Assembly (NCBI GenBank): GCA_900545285.1
Contig: UQYK01000010.1
Coordinates: 1 to 45,908, forward strand
Direction: 5' to 3'
DNA length: 45,908 nucleotides
Origin: an uncultured Ruminococcus sp.
Lineage (GTDB): Bacteria > Bacillota > Clostridia > Oscillospirales > Ruminococcaceae
The notes under the pieces are model-generated. The model did not search any database. It was not told the origin of the DNA and worked only from the letters and a program-made list of their open reading frames with translations. Both the position numbers and the translations under genes were made by a program. This document shows, piece after piece, positions 26,026 to 32,858 of this stretch; the stretch's first letter is position 1; each line of letters begins with the position of its first letter.

Positions 26026-26763
26026 ATGAAGAACCCAAATACACGGCATTCCCGCGCCGCAAAATTCCGCGGCTTTTATGCTGCAATCGGAATCAGTCTG
26101 CTGATGATCGGCGCCGCATGCGTCTTTGCCTACTCGCAGACCAGTCACACGCTGGAAGAAAACTTGGATTCCATCACAGAACAGATGGCCGTTCCTTCTG
26201 TCACAACGCTTCTCTCCGCAGAAGCACCAGTGGCAGAAATCCGCACAGATGTCCTCAAAGCAGAAACGACAACACAACCCTCTGCTACAGCATCCACAGC
26301 ACCGGAAACGGAAGCGCCAACGGAAACCACGCTGTCGGAATCTGAAACACCGGTGCACCAGCTGGTGATGCCTTTGACGGAATGCAACGTTTTAAACCCG
26401 TTCAGCGGCGGCGAACTGGTAAAATCCGAAACAACCGGTACATGGCAGACCCACAACGGTGTTGACCTGAGCTGTGAAACCGGAACAGATGTCTTTTCCG
26501 TAGATATCGGAACGGTAAAAGAGGTATGCCGGGATGCCCTGTGGGGGTACACCATTACCATTGATCACAACAATGGCGTAATCAGTCGGTACTGCGGCCT
26601 GGACGGCTCTGTAGAAGTCCGGGAGGGTGATGATGTACAGCCAGGACAGAAAATCGGTGTAATTGGTAATGTACCTGATCTGGAGAGCGCACTGGACACA
26701 CACCTGCACCTGGAAATTCAGCGAAACGGTGCCTATATCGACCCCATGGAATATCTGAAATAA
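26026..26763 (+). CDS. Membrane-anchored M23 (LytM) endopeptidase, SpoIIQ-like
   Basis: A 245-residue protein with a basic N-terminus, one membrane helix (about 17-37), a Thr/Ala/Glu-rich linker (about 65-110) and a C-terminal LytM domain. The zinc ligands H143 and D147 (HNGVD) and the H226-L-H228 pair are present, so it could be an active peptidoglycan endopeptidase. The anchor-linker-LytM plan and size match SpoIIQ, the forespore protein of the engulfment channel, which keeps full zinc motifs in some Clostridia. No spoIIIA genes lie in the window, so the SpoIIQ role is a guess. GGAGG is 9 nt before the start. I found no convincing promoter. Confidence 0.8.
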   Translation: MKNPNTRHSRAAKFRGFYAAIGISLLMIGAACVFAYSQTSHTLEENLDSITEQMAVPSVTTLLSAEAPVAEIRTDVLKAETTTQPSATASTAPETEAPTETTLSESETPVHQLVMPLTECNVLNPFSGGELVKSETTGTWQTHNGVDLSCETGTDVFSVDIGTVKEVCRDALWGYTITIDHNNGVISRYCGLDGSVEVREGDDVQPGQKIGVIGNVPDLESALDTHLHLEIQRNGAYIDPMEYLK

Positions 26764-26768
26764 TCTGC

Positions 26769-26804
26769 AAAAAAGCCCTGTCCGTCAAACTGCAACGAAC
26801 AGGG
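26769..26804 (-). terminator. Terminator of the capA-DUF3267 unit
   Basis: On the minus strand CCCTGT (26804-26799) pairs with ACAGGG (26781-26776), with further CG pairs inside, and a T-run follows (26774-26769). No T-run on the plus strand. Confidence 0.7.
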
Positions 26805-26828
26805 TTACATAGTGATAACTTTATCTAC

Positions 26829-27434
26829 TTAATCTTTCTTTTCTGCATTCTCCGGGAAATACCACCAGGAATGAAACCCGTACAGATACGTTCTCGCGCC
26901 CCTGGGCATCTGCGTCAGCGCGTTGAAAACGTTATAATAATCCCCGATTCCCATGGGAATAGAGGTTGCCCCCAGAATTCCTAAGAATCCCAGCTGCGGA
27001 AAAATCAGGTACAGTATAAACGGGAGAAAACCAAACAGCAGATTCGGCATCAAGCTCATGATAACAAATCGACTCTTGCTCATGTCCTCCGGGCCAACGA
27101 CAAAGAGCAGGCCGTTTTTCAGATTGGTATAAATATACGCCTCTTTCCGAAAGCAAATGGCGTGGATAAATTCATGAGGAACCATGCAGACAAGTGCCGC
27201 CACGATACCTGCCCAGTATGTATAAAAATGATCCATAATTTCCTGCATATTTCCGCGAAGAAATACAATTGCATAGAAAATCAGCATCAGCGGAACCGCC
27301 ATGAGATTTAAAACCAGCCCCAGCTTTTTCATGTCATTCGCTTCTTTGAATTGCACAGCGCCTGGCTTGTGCTCCCCGTGGGGCAGATTCTCCAGATTTC
27401 CGTCGAACTTTCCCATCCACTTAATTTTTACCAT
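26829..27434 (-). CDS. DUF3267 membrane protein with HExxH motif
   Basis: A 201-residue membrane protein with four hydrophobic segments (about 38-60, 72-86, 118-150 as a double segment). H87-E-F-I-H91 sits at the edge of the second helix, as in DUF3267 proteins, which look like small intramembrane zinc metallopeptidases. A PNLLFGFLP segment and an acidic GDYYN near the C-terminus could supply the third ligand. Function in this family is unknown. The ribosome site AAGGGGG overlaps the stop codon of the upstream CapA-like gene (11-nt gap), so translation is coupled. A terminator lies just downstream. Confidence 0.8.
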   Translation of the reverse strand: MVKIKWMGKFDGNLENLPHGEHKPGAVQFKEANDMKKLGLVLNLMAVPLMLIFYAIVFLRGNMQEIMDHFYTYWAGIVAALVCMVPHEFIHAICFRKEAYIYTNLKNGLLFVVGPEDMSKSRFVIMSLMPNLLFGFLPFILYLIFPQLGFLGILGATSIPMGIGDYYNVFNALTQMPRGARTYLYGFHSWWYFPENAEKKD

Positions 27435-27445
27435 AGATATCCCCC

Positions 27446-28762
27446 TTAGTTATACTTGCGGAACTGCTCCGGCACGGAAGAGTCGAACATTTCCCGGATT
27501 TTATCCATGCTCCAGACCTGATAGGAAGGGCCGGTGCTGGAACTGCAATAGGGCAGGCCGTGCTGTGCTGCCAGCTCTTCAGTATACATGCTGTAGGGAT
27601 ACAGCCGCAAATTAGACAGACGCGCATCATCATACTGTGTGATTACCGGAGAAACCTGTACATTTTCAACAGTAACCGTACCGTCTGCTTTGGCAACCAG
27701 ATCAAAGTCTGCCAGTTCTCCCACCAGGTTCATATTATCGGTCTGCGCCGAAATGAAATTGCCCAGAGAGTAAAAGACAAAGCCCTGCGTGCCGTCCGGC
27801 CGGGTGAGATATTCCATGGTCTGTGCCACGTGAGGATGGGTTCCGATAATTACATCGCCGCCCCAGTTAATGATCTTTTGTGCCAGCGCCTTGACACCGT
27901 CTGTTACGTTAAAGGTATCTTCTGCGCCCCAATGACAAGTGACAACAACAATATCAGCCACCTGCTTTGCGGCTGCAATCTGCTGCTGAATCACATCCTC
28001 CTGGGAAGTATAGATAATCTCCATCTCCTGATTGGCAGAAAGAGAATATCCGTTGGTATTTTCCGTATAGCTCAGAAAAGCCACGGTTTTTCCGTTGACT
28101 TCCTTGGTGCGGATGTGCTGCATGTCTACATAATCCCGGTAAATGCCGCATGCCAGAATATCCGGATATTCCTGCATCTTGCCGTCCCAATAATCCATGC
28201 ATGCAGACAGGCCGCTTTCGCCTTTGTCCAATACGTGGTTGTTGCACATGGTGATCACATTAAAGCCCATGCCGACCACAGCATCTCCCAGTTCTACAGG
28301 AGAGTTAAAGTTAAAATTGGAGCCGGAGATTTCAAAGCCATCTCCGCAGATCAGGGTTTCCTGATTGATAATATTCAGATCGCCGTCAATCAGCGGCTTA
28401 ACATTCTCATAGCAGTAGTCGAAATTATAGCCTGTCCCATCTGTGGAATGCGCCTGTGCGCTCTGGTAAACAAACTGTTGTACCAGATTATCGCCCACTG
28501 CTACCACATTGATGGTGGTATCACCGCTGGCATCTGCGGCTTCCCCGGCTTCTGTATTTTCTCCTGCGGAATCCGCTTCCGGTGCGCTGTTCCCTGCATT
28601 GTCTGCACTGTCCTGTGCGGCCGGTGCATTCGCCGGAACTGCCGCTTCATCATTGATTTGATTGGTATTGCTGCATCCGGCAACGGCACAGAGCATAACC
28701 GCGCTGAGTGCTACTGTAAAAAGCCGCTTTGCAGTCAGATTTTTTATCATCATTTTTTTCAT
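27446..28762 (-). CDS. CapA/PGA_cap-family lipoprotein
   Basis: A 438-residue outer-face lipoprotein with a calcineurin-like fold of the CapA (poly-gamma-glutamate capsule) family. The signal ends at a lipobox with C30 (AVAGC). A low-complexity Ala/Asp/Glu linker covers about 31-85. The family motifs then follow: VVAVGDNLV, NQETLICG, TMCNNHVLDKGESGL, VVTCHWGAE and GTHPHVAQTMEY. No capBC genes are near, so a capsule role is not supported; many Firmicutes carry orphan CapA proteins of unknown function. AAAGGA lies 7 nt before the ATG. The promoter is at 28823-28851. Confidence 0.88.
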   Translation of the reverse strand: MKKMMIKNLTAKRLFTVALSAVMLCAVAGCSNTNQINDEAAVPANAPAAQDSADNAGNSAPEADSAGENTEAGEAADASGDTTINVVAVGDNLVQQFVYQSAQAHSTDGTGYNFDYCYENVKPLIDGDLNIINQETLICGDGFEISGSNFNFNSPVELGDAVVGMGFNVITMCNNHVLDKGESGLSACMDYWDGKMQEYPDILACGIYRDYVDMQHIRTKEVNGKTVAFLSYTENTNGYSLSANQEMEIIYTSQEDVIQQQIAAAKQVADIVVVTCHWGAEDTFNVTDGVKALAQKIINWGGDVIIGTHPHVAQTMEYLTRPDGTQGFVFYSLGNFISAQTDNMNLVGELADFDLVAKADGTVTVENVQVSPVITQYDDARLSNLRLYPYSMYTEELAAQHGLPYCSSSTGPSYQVWSMDKIREMFDSSVPEQFRKYN

Positions 28763-28822
28763 AAGTACATCCTTTCTGAAAATCCTGCGCCATTCTCCTC
28801 ATTTTCGACACAGATCTGATTT

Positions 28823-28851
28823 ATTATAGCACATTCTTTTGAAAAAAGCAA
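28823..28851 (-). promoter_or_regulatory. Promoter of the CapA-like gene
   Basis: Minus strand: TTGCTT (28851-28846), a 17-nt spacer and TATAAT (28828-28823). Confidence 0.7.
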
Positions 28852-28858
28852 ATGCTTT

Positions 28859-28888
28859 TGCATCATTTTACAAATCAGAGGCATACTA
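28859..28888 (+). promoter_or_regulatory. Candidate sigma-G promoter of gerABC
   Basis: TGCATC (28859-28864), a 17-nt spacer and CATACTA (28882-28888). The -10 fits the forespore sigma-G pattern CATnnTA and the -35 is one base from GMATR. No good sigma-A promoter is seen here. Confidence 0.5.
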
Positions 28889-28925
28889 GAGTGTGCTAAA
28901 AAGTCCCCGGAAAGGAAATGAAACA

Positions 28926-30395
28926 ATGGCATATGATCAAACTGAATTCTTGCTGACGCAGCCCCTACAGTCAACGCTTTCGGAAAATCTCGCCAGAATC
29001 CGAAAGATTGCAGAAGGTTCCTCTGACCTATTGGTCAACGAGTTCCTGCTCAGTGGTCTCCCGGCAGCGCTGCTTTGCTGCGAGGGCATGCTGTCCACAG
29101 CAATGATCACCGAATTGATTCTCAATCCCATTACCCAAATCCAACTGCCTAACCCAAACGGTATGCAGGTGTTGGATTTCATACAGAATCGGCAGCTTTA
29201 TTCCATTGACCGTGCAGAGGCGGATACCTATGCAAAGCTATTCCGGTTTTTGAACTCCGGATTCGCCGTACTGGTTGTTGACGGCGCAGCAAAGGCGCTG
29301 GTATTCGGCATACAGGGCTATGACAAACGCTCTGTCAGTGAACCCTCCGGCGAAAACAACGTGATGGGAGCAAAGGATGGATTTATTGAAGTAGTGCGGG
29401 TCAATATGTCCCTACTGCGGCGGCGCATGAAAACACCGCAGCTCAAGCTGGAACTGTTTGTCAAAGGTACCAAAAGCCAGACCGATCTTTGTCTGTGCTA
29501 CATGGCTGACCGGGTTCCAAAGCAGCTGATCCGGCAGATCAAAGACCGCCTGGACAGGATGGAACTGGAAACCATTCTCTCCTCCGGCTATGTGCAGCCG
29601 TTTCTAGAGAATCGCCGCCGGTGTTTCTTTGATGCAGTGGGTGCCACCCAGCGGCCGGATGTGCTCTGCGCTAAACTTTTAGAGGGGCGCGTAGGTTTGC
29701 TCATTGACGGGACACCGTTTGCGCTGGTGATTCCCAAGCTGTTCTGCGAAAATTTTCAGACCATGGATGACTACTGTTTTCGCCCGGCCTATGCAACGCT
29801 GATTCGCTGGATTAAATACGCAGCCTTTTTGATTGCAATCCTGCTTCCGGCTCTCTATCTGGCAATTGCTCTCCATCACCCGGAGCTGCTCAATCACACC
29901 TTGCTTTTAATCCTGGCAGAAGCGGAAGAAAATGCCCCGATTTCTCTCACCGCCGAAGCCATCGGCGTTCTGCTTGTCTACGAAATCATTCGGGAAGCCG
30001 GTCTGCGTCTGCCAAAAGCCGTGGGCGGCGCTGTCAGTATTGTGGCCGGTCTGATTATCGGAGACGCAGCAGTTTCCTCAGGCCTGATCAGCACGCCAAT
30101 GCTCACCGTAACGGCAATTGCAGTAATTGCAGGCTTTGTAATTCCAGACCTGGCGCAAAATATCACCCTTCTGCGGCTGGCATTTCTTCTGGCCGGCGGA
30201 TTCTGGGGAATCTTTGGCATCAGTCTGCTGGGATCTGTGGTACTGTTCCACCTGTGTTCCGGTGAAATCTGCGGCTTTCCCATTATGGCGCCGTTTTCCC
30301 CCTTCTACCCCAAAGGCTTGCGCGATACGCTCACCCGCGTCAGCTTTCGAAAGATGCAGTCCGGGAATTTTACTGTGGAGGATTATCATGAATAG
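28926..30395 (+). CDS. gerA: Spore germination protein GerA (A subunit)
   Basis: A 489-residue GerA-type A subunit of a nutrient germinant receptor, located in the inner spore membrane. The N-terminal soluble domain covers about 1-290, with the family segments GKD/GFIEVVRVNMSLLRRRMKTP, then LKLELFVKG, and EGRVGLLIDGTPFALVIP. Four or five membrane helices follow (about 295-445), including the AEAIGVLLVYEIIREAGLRLP loop, cut here in the usual place. AAAGGA lies 9 nt before the ATG at 28926. It overlaps gerB by 8 nt. The candidate sigma-G promoter fits forespore expression. The germinant is unknown. Confidence 0.92.
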   Translation: MAYDQTEFLLTQPLQSTLSENLARIRKIAEGSSDLLVNEFLLSGLPAALLCCEGMLSTAMITELILNPITQIQLPNPNGMQVLDFIQNRQLYSIDRAEADTYAKLFRFLNSGFAVLVVDGAAKALVFGIQGYDKRSVSEPSGENNVMGAKDGFIEVVRVNMSLLRRRMKTPQLKLELFVKGTKSQTDLCLCYMADRVPKQLIRQIKDRLDRMELETILSSGYVQPFLENRRRCFFDAVGATQRPDVLCAKLLEGRVGLLIDGTPFALVIPKLFCENFQTMDDYCFRPAYATLIRWIKYAAFLIAILLPALYLAIALHHPELLNHTLLLILAEAEENAPISLTAEAIGVLLVYEIIREAGLRLPKAVGGAVSIVAGLIIGDAAVSSGLISTPMLTVTAIAVIAGFVIPDLAQNITLLRLAFLLAGGFWGIFGISLLGSVVLFHLCSGEICGFPIMAPFSPFYPKGLRDTLTRVSFRKMQSGNFTVEDYHE

Positions 30396-31386
30396 ATTGC
30401 GTTCCGGTCAGCTTTTTGTCATGCTGTTTCTGAGTGCGGCATTTTCTCTCTTGTGCCAAACCGTGCCCTTTACCCTGGAAGGTTTTTTCGGTGCAATTCT
30501 CGGCTGCGCGTTCCAGCTTCTTCTGTGTCTGCCCATGCTAATGCTGTTTCAGGCCGGATTTTCTTTTTCCGCCTATGCCAAAAAGCATCTGGTTCTCCCC
30601 CTGCTGTTTTTTGGCTATCTCATTTTACGGGGCTGTGTTTCTTTCACCCTGCTGCAAGAAACCGCCGCAGACCTGAATCTCCCCTTTTCCGGGAGATTCC
30701 TGGGAGCCGCCTGCATTGCGCTCATCTGTGTTTACACCGCATCATTAGGCATCCATGCTCTGGCGCGAAGCAGTACGATTGTCTTTGCAATCCTTCTGTT
30801 TACCCTGGCAGTTCTGCTTCTGGGCAGTGTCGCACAGGCAGAGCCGCAAAATCTGGCGTTCTCGCCTAAGGATAGCATTTGGGACGGCTTTGTCCACAGC
30901 ATGGCATATGGGGACGAAGTTGTTCTCCTGTTTCTTCTGCTGGAATGCGTCAAGGAAAATCGGTGGCGATGCTGTGTGCAGATTTTCTCCGGAAAGGTGC
31001 TTTTGTCCGGTTTCCTGACCATTGTAGGCATGGCCGTACTGGGCAGCCGCATGGCACAGGCCGAGCATCCGTTTTTCGCAGCGGCATCCATTTCACAGCC
31101 GTTTCGTTCCCAGCGCGCAGATGCTCTGTACCTTCTGGTATTTGTCATGCTGTGTGTATTCCGCATCACCATTTACACGGTTCTTGCAGCGCATCTGCTC
31201 CAACTGCGCTTCCCGAAGCTGCGCTATGCCAGCACAATCTGTCTGATTCTCATGCTGGGATGCACTGCAATTCCCGGTATCTTTGCGTATTCGGCCGTAT
31301 GGAATCCTATCTTTCTCACTGCGGCGGCAATTCTGATTCCATCCGGATTTTTGCTGTGCCGCCGAAACGGAGGTGCTGCTGCATGA
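30388..31386 (+). CDS. gerB: Spore germination protein GerB (permease-like B subunit)
   Basis: A 332-residue integral membrane protein of the spore permease (GerAB) branch of the amino-acid permease superfamily, predicted to have about ten helices and to bind the germinant. It is shorter than most GerAB proteins (about 360-370), though no gap is obvious. The start at 30388 has GGAGG 7 nt upstream inside the end of gerA, and its stop overlaps the gerC start. The call rests on topology and the gerA-gerB-gerC order more than on sharp motifs. Charged or polar residues interrupt several helices, as in other family members. Confidence 0.85.
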   Translation: MNRLRSGQLFVMLFLSAAFSLLCQTVPFTLEGFFGAILGCAFQLLLCLPMLMLFQAGFSFSAYAKKHLVLPLLFFGYLILRGCVSFTLLQETAADLNLPFSGRFLGAACIALICVYTASLGIHALARSSTIVFAILLFTLAVLLLGSVAQAEPQNLAFSPKDSIWDGFVHSMAYGDEVVLLFLLLECVKENRWRCCVQIFSGKVLLSGFLTIVGMAVLGSRMAQAEHPFFAAASISQPFRSQRADALYLLVFVMLCVFRITIYTVLAAHLLQLRFPKLRYASTICLILMLGCTAIPGIFAYSAVWNPIFLTAAAILIPSGFLLCRRNGGAAA

Positions 31387-32306
31387 AATCTGCCTGTTTC
31401 AAAATTTTACTTTTCCTACTGCCGCTTCCGATTCTCACAGGATGCAGCGCCATTCAGGTACGCGACCGCACCTATGTACAGGCGCTGGAACTACACCACG
31501 CTGCATCGCCGCAGGTTTCCCTTCACGACTTTTCACACGAGACGGAAATTGCATCCGGAAACGGAAATACCATTGACGAGGCGCTGACCAACGCCGGCAT
31601 TGCAACCGGAAAGGAACTTTTCCTCGGCCATTTGGAACTACTCACCTATGCAAATCCAGCTTTTACAGTTCAGCTGGATGATCTGATGCATGATTACCGC
31701 CTTTCCCCTTCCTGCCAGGTCGTAGGGCTGTCTGAGAATGCTTCCTTTTCTGATACAGATACCACTGCTTTTACCAACCAGCTCCGGCAGGAAATGCAGC
31801 AGGGCAAACTCCCGGAGACAAACCTGTTCACCATTCTTCGGGAAATGGACGGCTCTGCCGAGACCGCTTTCTTTCCAATCTGGACGGAGGAGGGATTTTC
31901 CGGCGCTGTGGGAACTATCACTTCCTGGACGACCCTTTCCGCAGATGCTTCGGCCGGTCTCTGCTGGCTGCGAGGTGACAATTTTCCGGAGAAAATAGCA
32001 GAAAATCAAGATACTGTCTTTTCTGTACAAAGCGCCCGTACACAGTTTTCCGTACAGATGCAGGACGAAATTCCCCTTGTGACAATCAAAATTCGCATTA
32101 CTGGACAGGGGGATTTTTCCTCCGCTGCCGCCGTTATCGAAGGACAATGTGAAAGCGCACTTGAGGAAACCTTGCGTGCATCTGGCGCAGATGTCATAGA
32201 TCTGGAGGAAATCCTCTGGAGCCAATGCTATTCCTATATGGCACAAACCGACTGGCGCACCGCAGCGAAATCCGTACAATTCTGCTTTCAGATCAAGCAA
32301 AAATAA
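31383..32306 (+). CDS. gerC: Spore germination protein GerC (lipoprotein C subunit)
   Basis: A 307-residue lipoprotein with a short signal and lipobox LTGC (C21). GerAC subunits sit on the outer face of the inner spore membrane and are essential for receptor function. The early RDRTYVQALELH stretch matches the usual R(D)ELxxxAxVxAxGID region in position only loosely. The end, with a long helix ECALEETLRASGADVIDLEEIL-like region and KSVQFCFQIKQK, has the final-strand pattern of GerAC. It is shorter than the usual 350-400 residues, mainly in the middle. GGAGG lies 9 nt before the ATG; it overlaps gerB by 4 nt. Confidence 0.8.
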   Translation: MKSACFKILLFLLPLPILTGCSAIQVRDRTYVQALELHHAASPQVSLHDFSHETEIASGNGNTIDEALTNAGIATGKELFLGHLELLTYANPAFTVQLDDLMHDYRLSPSCQVVGLSENASFSDTDTTAFTNQLRQEMQQGKLPETNLFTILREMDGSAETAFFPIWTEEGFSGAVGTITSWTTLSADASAGLCWLRGDNFPEKIAENQDTVFSVQSARTQFSVQMQDEIPLVTIKIRITGQGDFSSAAAVIEGQCESALEETLRASGADVIDLEEILWSQCYSYMAQTDWRTAAKSVQFCFQIKQK

Positions 32307-32321
32307 TTTTTGGAAAAAGGC

Positions 32322-32350
32322 TTGACAAATACCCTGTAGGGGTATATAAT
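32322..32350 (+). promoter_or_regulatory. Consensus promoter of the copper-chaperone gene
   Basis: TTGACA (32322-32327), a 17-nt spacer and TATAAT (32345-32350). The spacer is almost filled by a CsoR-type operator. Confidence 0.88.
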
Positions 32351-32371
32351 AAAAATACCCCTACAGGGTAT
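32329..32371. promoter_or_regulatory. Paired CsoR-type operators
   Basis: Box 1, ATACCCTGTAGGGGTAT (32329-32345), lies between -35 and -10. Box 2, ATACCCCTACAGGGTAT (32355-32371), is its exact reverse complement and covers the start site. The GC-rich pseudo-palindrome flanked by ATA/TAT is the known CsoR operator pattern. Confidence 0.8.
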
Positions 32372-32423
32372 CTCACCGATATGTTCTTTGAAAACAGAAC
32401 GTACCAAATCTGAAAGAAAGGCT

Positions 32424-32448
32424 TTTCCCACAGCTGTCTTATGGGAAA
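32424..32448 (+). other. Hairpin before the chaperone ribosome site
   Basis: TTTCCCA (32424-32430) pairs with TGGGAAA (32442-32448), ending 2 nt before the AGGTG ribosome site. Confidence 0.45.
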
Positions 32449-32461
32449 TTAGGTGTTTGTT

Positions 32462-32716
32462 ATGGTTAAAACTGTTTTGAAAATCGATGGCATGATGTGC
32501 AGCATGTGTGAATCACACATGAATGATCTGATCCGCAACCACTGCAAAGTGAAAAAGGTCAGTTCCTCCGCCGGAAAGGGCGAAACTGTTGTCATTAGTG
32601 AAAATGAACTGGATCTGGCAATGCTGGAAAAGGAAATCGAAGGCATTGGCTATCATCTGCTTTCCAGCCATGCAGAACCTTATGTGAAAAAAGGACTCTT
32701 TTCCTTTGGAAAATAA
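32462..32716 (+). CDS. HMA-domain copper chaperone-like protein
   Basis: An 84-residue heavy-metal-associated domain protein that probably carries Cu(I) to the CopA exporter. The metal loop is GMMCSMC followed by ESH, matching MxCxxC, near residues 10-16. The fold pattern (beta strand, metal loop, helix, VKKVSSSAGKGETVVIS, then helix and GIGYH) is complete. A Lys/Phe-rich tail of about 15 residues follows the domain. The ATG at 32462 is chosen because AGGTG lies 6 nt upstream; an ATG at 32453 lies inside that site. The promoter has two CsoR-type operators, linking it to csoR-copA 8 kb away. Confidence 0.88.
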   Translation: MVKTVLKIDGMMCSMCESHMNDLIRNHCKVKKVSSSAGKGETVVISENELDLAMLEKEIEGIGYHLLSSHAEPYVKKGLFSFGK

Positions 32717-32775
32717 GCGGTAACGTGAGACGCAATGCCTGACATTTCACATTTGCGAAAACATTTTCGAAAAGC

Positions 32776-32812
32776 AAAAAGGACGCTCTCCAAATGGAGA
32801 ACGTCCTTTTTT
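32776..32812. terminator. Bidirectional terminator between the chaperone gene and pckG
   Basis: A5-GGACG-c-TCTCC (32776-32791), AAAT loop, GGAGA-a-CGTCC-T6 (32796-32812). Symmetric A and T runs suit both converging genes. Confidence 0.9.
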
Positions 32813-32858
32813 ATCGATTCGCCTTTCCAATGGAAACGCGTTTCATAAAATTCGTTGC

